Positions 16,149-24,145 are shown, counted from the stretch's first letter. The stretch is 47,733 bases of DNA from Sandaracinus sp. (GCA_020633125.1 JACKEH010000035.1:1-47733); one strand, 5' to 3'. A program made the numbers and translations. The notes: generated by a model from the letters alone, not told the origin.

Positions 16149-16715
16149 ATGGCGAAGAAGAAGGCGAAGAAGAAGGCGACCGACGTGGAGTTCGACCCCG
16201 AGACCGGCGAGGTGCTCGAAGACGACGCGGTGCACGAGGACCTGTCGCACGCGGAGCTAAAGCGCATCGCGAAGGAGATGGGCATCAAGGGGTACTCGAA
16301 GATGTCGCGCGAGGAGCTGTCGCTCCGAATCGTGAACGGGGGCGAAGAGCCGATCGACGCGTCGAAGCTGACCGCCGAGCAAAAGACGGCGCTGGCTGAC
16401 GAGAAGGCGCACGAGATCGCGAAGCTGTACGCGGAGCTCGACGCGGCGAAGGACGAGCTCTACGCGGCGCGCACCTCGTGGAACACGAAGGTGAAGGACG
16501 CGCGCGAAGGGCTCGCGAACACGATCAAGATGGGCTCGCCCGAGATCGACGCCGTCAACCGGCTGAACGGCATCAAGGAAGCCTTCCAGCATCTCGAGGA
16601 GATGGAGGCGGGTCGGACCGAGGTCGTCGCGCCGCTCGCCGAAGCGGTGAGCAAGCTCGACGTGCGGCTCAAGCGCTTGCTCCAGCAGTGCAACCAGCTC
16701 GACCTTCGCTTCTGA
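16149..16715 (+). CDS. SAP/Rho-N-like helical protein, recombination region
   Basis: ATG 16149 (GGACGGAGACG leader) gives 188 aa. After a Lys-rich start (KKKAKKKATD), residues ~35-65 (LSHAELKRIAKEMGIKGYSK then MSREELSLRI) form a SAP/HeH/Rho-N-like helix-extension-helix, a small nucleic-acid-binding unit. The remainder is a coiled coil (residues ~75-185). Lies between nuclease and Sak4-like genes. Possibly a DNA-binding accessory protein. The gap 16069-16148 shows only GC-rich sequence. Confidence 0.6.
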   Translation: MAKKKAKKKATDVEFDPETGEVLEDDAVHEDLSHAELKRIAKEMGIKGYSKMSREELSLRIVNGGEEPIDASKLTAEQKTALADEKAHEIAKLYAELDAAKDELYAARTSWNTKVKDAREGLANTIKMGSPEIDAVNRLNGIKEAFQHLEEMEAGRTEVVAPLAEAVSKLDVRLKRLLQQCNQLDLRF

Positions 16716-16747
16716 GCGAGCGAGCGAGAACGAGAGGAACGAACGGC

Positions 16748-17335
16748 ATGGACAACGAAGAACTTCGGGTGCGCGTCACGGAGATCGTGAGCGCCGGACT
16801 GGTGTCAGGACTCGGCAGCGCGAAGCCGGGCGCGACGTGCGTGGAGGGCGCGATTGCGCTCGCCATGGGCGAGGGGCTGACGGACGCGCCTTCGTGCGTG
16901 GCGGAGCCCGACAGGCGATTCGCGATTGTGATGAACGACGCGCGATGGTCGTCTCCGGAGGCGCGAGCGCGCGGATTGCTGCCCTTGGCGTTGGCGCAAC
17001 TCGGCACCGCTGGGACGGATCGCGTCGCGTGGGCGCAGCGCGTGGCCGAGGGCACGATCCGCAAGGTTTTGCCGATGGTTCTGCGGGAGGTTGCTGCGCG
17101 AATCCCGTCGCACGCAGAAGCACTGGAGGCCGCTGCGGTGCGGTGCGAGCGCGATGGAGATCGGGCCGCCGCCGACGCCGCCTACGTCGCCGCCGACGCC
17201 GCCTACGTCGCCGCCGCCGACGCCGCCGACGCCGCCTACGTCGCCGCCGCCAACGCCGCCGACGCCGCCGACAAGATCCTGCTCGTCGCGGTCGAAGTGG
17301 CGCTGGACGCGTATTGCGCGGAGGGTCGGGCCTGA
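16748..17335 (+). CDS. Hypothetical protein with AADAAYV repeats, 195 aa
   Basis: The N-terminal ~130 residues are an ordinary helical domain (RVTEIVSAGLVSGLGSAKPG, then RVAEGTIRKVLPMVLREVAA). Residues ~140-174 are a low-complexity Ala repeat with Asp and Tyr-Val at regular spacing (AADAAYVAADAAYVAAADAA), then a normal C-terminal helix ending in Cys. Such repeats form long amphipathic helices and vary in copy number. Long leader with AACGAGAGGAACGAACGGC before the ATG. The stop overlaps the next ATG (TGATG). Function unknown. Confidence 0.6.
   Translation: MDNEELRVRVTEIVSAGLVSGLGSAKPGATCVEGAIALAMGEGLTDAPSCVAEPDRRFAIVMNDARWSSPEARARGLLPLALAQLGTAGTDRVAWAQRVAEGTIRKVLPMVLREVAARIPSHAEALEAAAVRCERDGDRAAADAAYVAADAAYVAAADAADAAYVAAANAADAADKILLVAVEVALDAYCAEGRA
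17165..17270 (+). repeat. In-frame 21-bp tandem repeat (AADAAYV units)
   Basis: Imperfect repeats of GCCGCCGACGCCGCCTACGT plus one base, about five units, some shortened by codon-sized steps. All length changes keep the frame, so repeat number can vary without breaking the gene. Confidence 0.8.
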
Positions 17336-18204
17336 TGCTCTTTCACCAGGACCAGCGCGACGCGCTCAAGCTCGTCGTCTACGGGCACAGCGGCATCGGC
17401 AAGACACGCCTCGGATGCACGGCGCCGAAGCCGCTCATCGTGCTCTTCGAGCGCCAGGGCGCGGCGACGATCGAGCTCTACTGCCGCGAGCACGGGCTCG
17501 CTCCGCATCCGACGATCCACGTCGAGACGTGGGACGAGCTGCTCGAGGTCATGCGCGCGCTCTCGCGCACGCTCAGCATCGCGGTCGTGTACCGCGCGCT
17601 GAACGCGAAGCGCGCCGAGGAGGGGCACCCCGAGGCGCTCACCGACGCGCAGCTCGAGGCGGCGATCCAAGCGCTTCCCTACGACCGGCCCGAGTGGCTC
17701 GTCGTGGACAGCGCGACCGAGGCGGGCGAGCTGATGGAAGCGGCCGTGAAGCGCGACGCGCCGCCGCCGAAGGGCAAGGACGGCCTGCCCGCGCCGAGCA
17801 TGCGGCACGCGGTGACGATCATGGACCGCTTCCGCGCGTTCTTGAAGGGCATGCGCGACCTGCCGCTGTCGGTGCTCTTCCTCGCGCTGCGCGACGATCG
17901 GGACGGGACCGAGACCGCGGACCGCGTGACGCGCGTGCGCATGCCGTTCAAGAGCATGGGCGAGGACCTCATGCGCACGACGAACGCGGTCGGCGTGATG
18001 TCGCGCGAGCAGGTCGAGGTCGGCCGCTCGGAGAAGGACGAGCCGATCGTGGAGCTCCGGCGCATGGTGCGTTTCGCGCCGCTGCCGTCGTGGGCGATGG
18101 GCAAGGAGTTCGGCTCGCTCTCCGTGGAGGAGCCTGACGTGGGGGCGTGGGTCGCGAAGCTCGCGACGAGCGCCCCCGAGACGAAGCAAGCGAAGAAGAA
18201 GTGA
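17335..18204 (+). CDS. Sak4-like RecA-fold ATPase (single-strand annealing)
   Basis: The 289-aa product has Walker A GHSGIGKT (residues 17-24), then LIVLFERQGAATIEL, Walker B-like PEWLVVDSATEAG (~121-131) and a following MDRFRAFLKGMRDLPLSVLF segment typical of the AAA_24/Sak4 family of phage RecA-core annealing proteins. These work with an SSB (the next gene) to anneal or invade single strands during replication and recombination. ATG overlaps the preceding stop. A basic KQAKKK tail ends the protein. Confidence 0.75.
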   Translation: MLFHQDQRDALKLVVYGHSGIGKTRLGCTAPKPLIVLFERQGAATIELYCREHGLAPHPTIHVETWDELLEVMRALSRTLSIAVVYRALNAKRAEEGHPEALTDAQLEAAIQALPYDRPEWLVVDSATEAGELMEAAVKRDAPPPKGKDGLPAPSMRHAVTIMDRFRAFLKGMRDLPLSVLFLALRDDRDGTETADRVTRVRMPFKSMGEDLMRTTNAVGVMSREQVEVGRSEKDEPIVELRRMVRFAPLPSWAMGKEFGSLSVEEPDVGAWVAKLATSAPETKQAKKK

Positions 18205-18252
18205 CCCGAACGTCGGGCCGAAGTGGACCCGGCGAGACAGAAGGAGCGAGAC

Positions 18253-18948
18253 ATGTTCGACCCCGAAGAGCACGAGACCGAAGGCAAGAAGCGAAGCGGA
18301 GACGACCATCCGCCACTGACCGTGGCAGGCCGATTCCTCGTCGCCGTCAAGCACATCACCGAGTCGATTCAAGTTACGCAGACGAAGGGCGCGCCCTTCT
18401 GGCGTTGCTACTGCGAGGTCATCGACGGACCCCACAAGGGCGAGTGGTTCCGCCAGGACATCTTCGTCCACGAGAACGCGTTCAAGATCCTCGCCGGATA
18501 CACAAAGGCCACGCGCTGGGTTTCTCGCGCAAAGGCGATGTCGCGCCACGCGCGTTTCGATCCGGAGAAGCGCGAGGACATGATCCGCGTGTTCCTCTTT
18601 CAGCCGTTCAGCGCGAAGATCGGAGTCGAGAAGCGCGGCGACAAGTCGTTTGCTCGGGTGAAGTTCGCCGACCCGCCCGAGGACCGCGAGATCCCCGTGT
18701 GCGACGCGTACCGCGACGAGAAGGCCGAGCGCATCGCGAAGGCGCTCCAGCAGGAGGCGGACTTCGGTTCGGACTCGGGGCCCGGCGACTTCGACGATTG
18801 GGGCTCGTCCTCGTCGAGCGCGTCGCGCGGCTCGGCGAAGCGCAACGAGTTCGATGACGACGACATCCCCTTCGCTCTGAACGGCGCCGAATACGTCGAC
18901 CAGCGCGAGGAGCCGCACGACCCGGCGCGCATCGCACGCATGCGGTGA
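18253..18948 (+). CDS. ssb: Single-stranded DNA-binding protein-like
   Basis: The 231-aa product starts at ATG 18253 (AAGGAGCGAGAC). The first ~165 residues are OB-fold-like beta strands with aromatic residues (KGAPFWRCYCEVID, KGEWFRQDIFVHENAFK). A Gly/Ser/Asp linker follows, then FDDDDIPF (Asp201-Phe207), the classic SSB tip that recruits partner proteins. Unusually 24 residues follow the tip. Position after the Sak4-like gene supports the call. Confidence 0.75.
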   Translation: MFDPEEHETEGKKRSGDDHPPLTVAGRFLVAVKHITESIQVTQTKGAPFWRCYCEVIDGPHKGEWFRQDIFVHENAFKILAGYTKATRWVSRAKAMSRHARFDPEKREDMIRVFLFQPFSAKIGVEKRGDKSFARVKFADPPEDREIPVCDAYRDEKAERIAKALQQEADFGSDSGPGDFDDWGSSSSSASRGSAKRNEFDDDDIPFALNGAEYVDQREEPHDPARIARMR

Positions 18949-18952
18949 GCGC

Positions 18953-19570
18953 ATGAACCGAGCCGAGCTTTCGGTTCGCATCGCCGAGATACTCCGCGAC
19001 GCGAATGACACCTCGCTCAAGCTCGGGCCCGACGACATCGCCAAGCAGCTTCGTGGCCTTGCCTTCATCCTCGATGGAGGCGGGCCCGAAGCGCGGTCGA
19101 ACGGGCAGACCTGCTTGCCTGGGATCGAGGTCGAGGACCGGGAAGCGCGCGCAGCTGCGGTCGAGGCCGCGAGGCGCGAGCGGATGCGCCTCGACATGCG
19201 CGCGGTGTTCGACTACTGGCGCGCGGTCGCGGGGCATCCGACAGCGAAGCTCACCGATGAGCGCGAGCGCATGATGCTGGCGCGACTCAAGGACGGCTTC
19301 ACGGTCGCGCAGATGAAGCGCGCGATCGATGGCGCGCAGGCGAGCGAGTTCCACGCGGGAAAGTACGACTGGCCCGAGAATATCTTCGTGAGCGGGTCGC
19401 GCGTCGAGCAGATGATCGCTCGCGCTGGCGACACGGCCCCCGAAGCCGTCACCCTGGACGACAAGCGGATCGAGACCTTGAAGCGACGCGCCCGCGAGGC
19501 GCTGAAGGACGGACGACATGACGAGTACGAGGCGATCAACCGCGAGCTCCAGCGGCTCGCGTCGCGGTGA
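18953..19570 (+). CDS. Replication-associated protein, DnaD/Phg_2220_C-like C-terminus
   Basis: 205 aa. The N-terminal part (~1-60) is helical. Residues ~80-160 (RAVFDYWRAVAGHPTAKLTD, RLKDGFTVAQMKRAIDGAQA, YDWPENIFVSGSRVEQM) have the pattern of the conserved phage replisome-organiser C-terminal domain: a helix, R-x-x-x-RLKDG-T, then W-ENI--S--RVE. Such proteins load the helicase at the origin. No dedicated helicase is seen, so the phage probably uses host DnaB. 4 bp after ssb. Confidence 0.65.
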   Translation: MNRAELSVRIAEILRDANDTSLKLGPDDIAKQLRGLAFILDGGGPEARSNGQTCLPGIEVEDREARAAAVEAARRERMRLDMRAVFDYWRAVAGHPTAKLTDERERMMLARLKDGFTVAQMKRAIDGAQASEFHAGKYDWPENIFVSGSRVEQMIARAGDTAPEAVTLDDKRIETLKRRAREALKDGRHDEYEAINRELQRLASR

Positions 19571-19589
19571 CCCCGCGGTCTTCCCGCGC

Positions 19590-20174
19590 ATGATGCGCGA
19601 GTTCACGATGCTCGGCTTCGGCGGGCGGCGCGAGACGGAGCGCGAGGCGCAGGAGCGCCGCGACGCGCGCACGTGCGTGTGGCTCGCGCTGGCGGTCGAG
19701 GTGTGGCGCTCGCACCCGTTCGTGATGCGCGCGGTGCCGACGCGCCCGATGGACCTGCCCGGCGATCACCAGCTCTACGCGCTGCTCGATTCGGTGCGCC
19801 GGAAGCGACGTCAGGGACGCGCGCTGACGAACGGCGAGGCGGACGCGGCATCGCTCTACGGGGCGTGGATCGAGAAGCTCCTCACGGCCGAGGAATCGAA
19901 CGCGGGTACGGTCGAGACGGTCTTGCGCGCGATCGGCGCGCTCGAGGAAGCGGACCCGAGCGACGTGCGCGCCGCGGACCTGCGCACGTGGCTCGCCAGC
20001 GTGACGCTCGACGAGCTGCCGCCCGCGGGGCTCGTCGTGTGGCGCGATCGGGAGTGGCTGCGGAAGGCGTCCTTCCGCCTCACGCGGCACGAGTCGGTGT
20101 GCCCAACGTGGCTTCGTGAGGGGAATCGCCCGCCGGACTTCGACCCGACGGCATGGGATGGAGGTGAGTCGTGA
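19590..20174 (+). CDS. Hypothetical protein, 194 aa
   Basis: ATG 19590 is the first good start after the previous stop; codon bias upstream of it in this frame is poor. The product is helical and charged (ETEREAQERRDARTCVWLAL, EVWRSHPFVMRAVPTRPMDL), with a C-terminal part DREWLRKASFRLTRHE. Not recognised. GTGA coupled to the next gene. Lies in the replication region. Confidence 0.55.
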   Translation: MMREFTMLGFGGRRETEREAQERRDARTCVWLALAVEVWRSHPFVMRAVPTRPMDLPGDHQLYALLDSVRRKRRQGRALTNGEADAASLYGAWIEKLLTAEESNAGTVETVLRAIGALEEADPSDVRAADLRTWLASVTLDELPPAGLVVWRDREWLRKASFRLTRHESVCPTWLREGNRPPDFDPTAWDGGES

Positions 20175-20497
20175 AGCGAGGCGACAAGGTGCGCGTCGTG
20201 CACCGCGACGGCACCGTGGAGACGGGTCACGTCCACATGGCCGGAACGGCGCTCGTCCACGTGCGGCACGACGACGGTGCGCTTTCGTATTACTCACCAC
20301 GCGCGCTCGGAGCGATGCGCTCGGTGCTCGATGCCGCCGAGGCCGTGGCGAGAGCGCGTGATGCGGTGGTCGAGGCGGCGCGTCGATACGTCGACATGGA
20401 ACCGCGTGGCTTGCATGTGACTGACGCCGTGGCGCTGCTGGAGCGGGCAGAGCGCGTCGAGGCCGAGGCTCGCGCGAAGCTGGAGGCGCTGCGATGA
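20171..20497 (+). CDS. Hypothetical SH3-like small protein, 108 aa
   Basis: The first ~45 residues are a compact beta barrel-like segment (KRGDKVRVVHRDGTVETGHV, ALVHVRHDDGALSYYSPRAL), of the sort seen in SH3-like or KOW-like folds; the rest is one long helix. GTG start, coupled on both sides. No specific function visible. Confidence 0.5.
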   Translation: MKRGDKVRVVHRDGTVETGHVHMAGTALVHVRHDDGALSYYSPRALGAMRSVLDAAEAVARARDAVVEAARRYVDMEPRGLHVTDAVALLERAERVEAEARAKLEALR

Positions 20498-20772
20498 TCC
20501 TCTTCGTCCTCGTCCGTGACGACGTGCGCTACACGCTCCGCGAATCTTCGTGTGGCGTGTGGGTCGACAACGTGGGCCGCGAGGTGCGATGCGCCGTCGT
20601 GCAGTGCGACGACTTGGAGCGCACGGGCGCGCGGTCGTCGTGGGCGGTGACGATCCGGCTGGAGGACTGCTGTCGCGTCGCGTCGCACGACGAGCAGGCT
20701 CGCCAGCTTCCGGCCGAGATCGAGGCGCGCACGGTCGCGTTGCTGCGCGGCGCGACGAGGGCCGCAGCATGA
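20494..20772 (+). CDS. Hypothetical protein, 92 aa
   Basis: Beta-rich first half (MILFVLVRDDVRYTLRESSC, GVWVDNVGREVRCAVVQ) and helical end (ARQLPAEIEARTVALLRGA). Three or four Cys without zinc-finger spacing. ATGA overlaps at both ends. Not recognised. Confidence 0.5.
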   Translation: MILFVLVRDDVRYTLRESSCGVWVDNVGREVRCAVVQCDDLERTGARSSWAVTIRLEDCCRVASHDEQARQLPAEIEARTVALLRGATRAAA

Positions 20773-21014
20773 TCTCCTTCGCCTGCGACCGATGCGACGC
20801 GCGCGCCGAGATGCGCGCTGTGAAGCTCCCGCCGGGCTGGTCGACGCGCATCGCGCTCGGCATGCCGGGCCGCGAGCTCGACGAGGTGCTCTGCCGCGCG
20901 TGCGATGCGACCGACGACTTGCGGCAGCGCGAGGAGCGCACGGAGCGCATGGTGCGCAGCGCGCGCGACCTACGCCGAAAGCCCGACGACAGCGGGCAGG
21001 GGTCGTTGTTGTGA
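20769..21014 (+). CDS. Small zinc-ribbon-like protein, 81 aa
   Basis: Two CxxC pairs, FACDRCDAR at the start and VLCRACDAT about 35 residues later, could bind one zinc. A charged helical tail (QREERTERMVRSARDLRRKP) follows. Coupled by ATGA and GTGA to neighbours. Probably a nucleic-acid- or protein-binding accessory protein. Confidence 0.55.
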   Translation: MISFACDRCDARAEMRAVKLPPGWSTRIALGMPGRELDEVLCRACDATDDLRQREERTERMVRSARDLRRKPDDSGQGSLL

Positions 21015-21268
21015 CGGCGCGCTTGGCCCTCTTCGGAACGTGCCGCTCGTGCGGCGCGAGCCTCTCGTGGGCAAAGACCGCGAGCGGGAAGAGCATCCCG
21101 CTCGACCCGTCGCCGAAGCCCGAGGGGCGCTTCGTGCTCGTCGACGACGGCGGGCGCCGTCCGCTGGCGATGCTCGCGGCGACGTACGACCCCGAGATCG
21201 TGCGCGACTCCCCGCGATACGACGATCACTTCAAGGCGTGCCCGCACGCAGGAGCATGGAGCGAATGA
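21011..21268 (+). CDS. Small zinc-ribbon protein, 85 aa
   Basis: Starts GTG 21011. An N-terminal CRSCGASLSWAKTASGKSIP ribbon half, then beta strands, then FKACPHAGAW near the end. This arrangement is common in small phage zinc-ribbon proteins of unknown role. GTGA and ATGA overlaps. Confidence 0.55.
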   Translation: MTARLALFGTCRSCGASLSWAKTASGKSIPLDPSPKPEGRFVLVDDGGRRPLAMLAATYDPEIVRDSPRYDDHFKACPHAGAWSE

Positions 21269-21447
21269 ACGACGAACGAACGAGCGGCGCGCAATGCGTC
21301 GAGGACGAGAGCGAGGACCGCGGTCGATGCGACTGCATGCAGCTCCCCGCGAGCATGAGGCCATGCGCACGGTGCCGGGCGCCTCAGCCGAGCTGGTGCG
21401 TGTGCGATCTGCCCGAAGCGCAGGACGCAAGCGAGGGCGAGCCGTGA
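21265..21447 (+). CDS. Cys-rich small protein, 60 aa
   Basis: Seven Cys in 60 residues (QCVEDE, RCDCMQLP, PCARCRAP, WCVCDLP), suggesting metal binding or a compact disulfide fold. ATGA start overlap and GTGA end overlap keep it in the coupled run of small genes. Not recognised. Confidence 0.45.
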   Translation: MNDERTSGAQCVEDESEDRGRCDCMQLPASMRPCARCRAPQPSWCVCDLPEAQDASEGEP

Positions 21448-21857
21448 AGCGCCTCGACCGAAGCGCGTTCCTCGCGCCGGGCTGGGGCGCGCTCGTCGAC
21501 GCCTACGCGCGCGCCTTCGAGACGCGCGACGACGCGCTCGTCTACGCGGGCACGCTCGTGGACCTCGCCGAGGGGCACGCGCCGCGAGATCGGGTGTGGG
21601 TCGAGCTCGAGGTCGCGGCCCTGTGCTGGCCCGACGTCGACCCCGCACACGCGCCGCGCACGACCTTCCACGCGATGCGCAGGGCGGCGTGGCTCGCGGT
21701 CCGGGGACCGGCCCCCACGCCCGTCATGCGTCGCGCCGAGACGCTGGTGGCGTGGGGCAAGTTCGTCGACGCGCTTCGTGCGTGGACCCCGCCGAGCCAC
21801 GCGGACTACCTGCGCGAGATCGACGGCATCGACCCGTGCCGAGGGGCGTACCTGTGA
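21444..21857 (+). CDS. Hypothetical helical protein, 137 aa
   Basis: GTG 21444. Helical with many Trp and Ala (ALVDAYARAFETRDDALVYA, HAMRRAAWLAVRGPAPT). No catalytic residues recognised. GTGA coupled at both ends. Confidence 0.5.
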   Translation: MKRLDRSAFLAPGWGALVDAYARAFETRDDALVYAGTLVDLAEGHAPRDRVWVELEVAALCWPDVDPAHAPRTTFHAMRRAAWLAVRGPAPTPVMRRAETLVAWGKFVDALRAWTPPSHADYLREIDGIDPCRGAYL

Positions 21858-22060
21858 CCCGCCGCCGCCGTGTTCGCGAACGCAAGGCGTTCAACCGCGC
21901 TCGACGTCGACTCGACCCGCTCGGCGAGGCGCTGCGCGATGTACCGTGGTCCGAGGAGCCGCTCGACCGGCCGTGGTTCTCGAAGCCGAGAGCCACGGCG
22001 CGCTCGCTCCGCATCCTCGCGTCGCTCCCCACCATCCCGCCCGAGGAGCGGCCGTTTTGA
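21854..22060 (+). CDS. Small basic protein, 68 aa
   Basis: GTG 21854. The N-terminal half is strongly basic (TRRRRVRERKAFNRARRRLD), so nucleic-acid binding is plausible; the C-terminal half is Pro-rich. It ends in a TTGA overlap with a TTG that could start the resolvase gene. Confidence 0.45.
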   Translation: MTRRRRVRERKAFNRARRRLDPLGEALRDVPWSEEPLDRPWFSKPRATARSLRILASLPTIPPEERPF

Positions 22061-22080
22061 CCCGCCGCAAGACCCCCGCC

Positions 22081-22683
22081 ATGGACCCGCACGCGGCCCT
22101 CGTCTGGCCATGCATCGTCCTCGGCATCGACGCTGGGGCCGAGTCGGGCTTCGCGCTCGTGGGGCCTGCCAAGGGGCAGGTGAGGCTCTCCGGGCAGGTC
22201 TCCGCGCACGAGGCCGTGAGGCGTCAGACCGTGGTACGGCTCGCGTTTCAGGTCGCGGCCCTCTGCCGGCTCCCTCTGGCCATCGTCCGCGAGGACTGGA
22301 CGCCCGGCGGGAAGTTCGACTCCGTGCGCAACGCGACGGGCCTCGGGGCGCGCTGGGGCTGGTGGGAGGAGCAGGTCCGCATGGCGCGCCTGTCGCATCC
22401 CGACGTGGACCTGCGCGCGAAGGCGGCGAAGAACCTCGAGGCGCTGCGTCTGTACCCGATCCAATGGTGGTCGCGCGCCATCGGTGGGAAGAAGCCGCCG
22501 CGCGACGAGGGACTGCGCATCGTGCGCGAGCGGGCGTCGGCAATCGTCGGGCGCCCGGTCGAGAGCGATGAAGGCGTGGCGGTGCTGCTCGCGACCGTGG
22601 GTCAGCAGCACGAAGGCGTGGCGGCGATGCTGCCGAAGCGCGCATGGCATGCGCCGGGAGACTGGCGACCGCGTCCCGAGTGA
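22081..22683 (+). CDS. RuvC-like Holliday junction resolvase
   Basis: From ATG 22081 the product is 200 aa; a TTG at 22057 overlapping the previous stop would add 8 residues. IVLGIDAGAESGFALV is the first RuvC strand with catalytic Asp17; LAIVREDW gives the second-strand Glu; a conserved GARWGWWEEQ helix follows; VESDEGVAVLLAT supplies the C-terminal acidic residues. This RNase H-fold resolvase would trim branched DNA before packaging. It is the last gene before a 141-bp gap with a strong hairpin. Confidence 0.8.
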   Translation: MDPHAALVWPCIVLGIDAGAESGFALVGPAKGQVRLSGQVSAHEAVRRQTVVRLAFQVAALCRLPLAIVREDWTPGGKFDSVRNATGLGARWGWWEEQVRMARLSHPDVDLRAKAAKNLEALRLYPIQWWSRAIGGKKPPRDEGLRIVRERASAIVGRPVESDEGVAVLLATVGQQHEGVAAMLPKRAWHAPGDWRPRPE

Positions 22684-22735
22684 CGTAGGGTTTCAACCGC
22701 GGGAGTCGTTCCCCGTCTCGTTCTCGTTCTTGGGC

Positions 22736-22767
22736 GCCCTCGGGGCTGGGCAACTGGCCCCGAGGGC
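22736..22767 (+). terminator. Perfect 11-bp hairpin after the resolvase gene
   Basis: GCCCTCGGGGC (22736-22746) pairs fully with 22757-22767 across a 10-nt loop. There is no T-run after it, so termination may be Rho-assisted, or the element is regulatory. It sits in the 22684-22824 gap, which shows a pyrimidine-rich TCGTTCTCGTTCTTG stretch and no gene. Confidence 0.5.
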
Positions 22768-22824
22768 AACGCCTGACGCGAGACGACACGACGACCGCCG
22801 AACGAACGAGAGAGGATCGAGACG

Positions 22825-23127
22825 ATGAACGGCAACGCACCGCCGCCCGGCTACCGTGGCGAGCGCATCGAGGACCTTGTGATCAACCGATCGCGAGAAT
22901 GCGCCGAGAAACACGGCGATTTCGCGAGTCCGCACGAGGCGTACAGCGTGATCTTCGAGGAGGTCTGCGAGTACTTCGACGAGGTGCGCAAGAAGGACCT
23001 CGACCGCTCGAAGGTCCGCATGATCCGCGAGCTCGTCGACATCGCCGCCGCGGCCACGCGGTACGCGGTACAGCTCGCCGAGGAGCTCGACCACGAGGTC
23101 ACCGAGGCCGAGGTGCGGAACGCATGA
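22825..23127 (+). CDS. MazG-like/DUF550-type protein, 100 aa
   Basis: The product has the pattern NRSRECAEKHGDFASPHEAY, then VIFEEVCEYFDEVRKKD and IRELVDIAAAATRYAVQL: two helices with EE--E and E--D acidic residues as in MazG-like nucleotide pyrophosphohydrolases or their relatives. It could hydrolyse modified or canonical dNTPs. It has the recurrent AACGAGAGAGGATCGAGACG leader. ATGA overlap with the methyltransferase gene links the two. Confidence 0.6.
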   Translation: MNGNAPPPGYRGERIEDLVINRSRECAEKHGDFASPHEAYSVIFEEVCEYFDEVRKKDLDRSKVRMIRELVDIAAAATRYAVQLAEELDHEVTEAEVRNA

Positions 23128-23864
23128 CGCTCCCGCTCTTCGAGCGCACCGAGTCCGAGCCGGAGCACGATCGAGGCGCGAGTCAGTGGTTCACCCCGCA
23201 GTGGCTCGCCGATCGGCTCGTGCGATGGGCCCTGCCGGCCCGCATCCGACCCGGCTTTCGCATCGTCGAACCGAGCGCCGGCTCGGGGAACTTCGTCGAG
23301 GCCGCGAAGTGGATCGCGTGCGAGGAGCCCGCGAACCGCGTCGACGCCGTGGAGCTTGACCCGCGATGGGCCGAGCACATGCGCAAGCGCTTCCACTGCG
23401 GCGGCCGCCGCGAACCGCAGGCAGGACAGGGCGGGATCCGCGTCGTCGAGCGGGACTTCCTCACGCTCCCCGTGCCGACCGACCGCTCGCTGCGGTACGA
23501 CCTCGCGGTCGGGAACCCGCCGTACGAGAAGCAAGCGGACGTGGCCTTCCTCGCGCACGCGATGCGCGTCGCGAAGCGGGTCGCGTTCGTGGTGCGCTGG
23601 GCGTTCCTCGCGAACGAGGGGACGCGCCTCGCGGTGACGCGGGCCGGGTGGCGTGTGCGCGGGGTGGCGAGCCTCGGGCGTGTGCAGTTCGAGGGCGACG
23701 GCGACACGACCCCGCTGAGCGACTTCGCCGCGATCAAGCTCTCGCCGCGCAAGATCGACGAGCCCGACGACGGCTCGATGGGCGCACCGGTGCTCGAATG
23801 GTGGTCGCGCGGGGGACGAGACGAAGAGCAGCGCGAGGCGCTGCGGAAGGGAACGAGACGATGA
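23124..23864 (+). CDS. N6-adenine DNA methyltransferase-like
   Basis: 246 aa. GASQWFTPQWLADRLVRWAL precedes motif I IVEPSAGSGNFVEAA (residues ~46-60); VDAVELDPRW is the acidic SAM-binding strand; LAVGNPPYEKQ is motif IV NPPY (~130-135). This is the gamma/Type I-like order of amino-methyltransferases. It should methylate adenine in phage DNA, protecting it or marking it. No cognate nuclease gene is adjacent, so an orphan phage methylase is likely. Confidence 0.8.
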   Translation: MTLPLFERTESEPEHDRGASQWFTPQWLADRLVRWALPARIRPGFRIVEPSAGSGNFVEAAKWIACEEPANRVDAVELDPRWAEHMRKRFHCGGRREPQAGQGGIRVVERDFLTLPVPTDRSLRYDLAVGNPPYEKQADVAFLAHAMRVAKRVAFVVRWAFLANEGTRLAVTRAGWRVRGVASLGRVQFEGDGDTTPLSDFAAIKLSPRKIDEPDDGSMGAPVLEWWSRGGRDEEQREALRKGTRR

Positions 23865-24145
23865 CCGACCCCAAGACCACGCCCGACGCGCTCACGTCCG
23901 ACGAGGAGCGCGCCCGCGCGGCGCTCGTCGACGACCTGGGCGTGCTCCTGCACTCGCTTCGTCTGCGTCACCAGACGCACCCGACGAACGCCTACGAGGA
24001 CAAGCTCATCCAGCCCGATCCGGCGCGCGTGCGCACGATCCTCGCCGGCCCGCTCGGCGTCGTCGCGCGCTCGACCGTCGACCGGCTCGACGACATGCGC
24101 GCTCGCCAACGCCAACTGGCCGAGGAAGCCGAGGCGAAGCCGTGA
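23861..24145 (+). CDS. Hypothetical helical protein, 94 aa
   Basis: ATG 23861 with GGGAACGAGACG upstream and overlapping the methylase stop by 4 bp. Helical and charged (TSDEERARAALVDDLGVLLH, then RSTVDRLDDMRARQRQLAEE). GTGA coupled to the next gene. Function unknown. Confidence 0.5.
   Translation: MTDPKTTPDALTSDEERARAALVDDLGVLLHSLRLRHQTHPTNAYEDKLIQPDPARVRTILAGPLGVVARSTVDRLDDMRARQRQLAEEAEAKP

Noticed and set aside
17165..17270. CRISPR-like repeat array
   Set aside because: Repeats are contiguous, in frame and without spacers.
17236..19197. 653-aa minus-strand frame across Sak4 and SSB genes
   Set aside because: Antisense shadow; the + strand encodes clear Walker and SSB motifs over the same bases.
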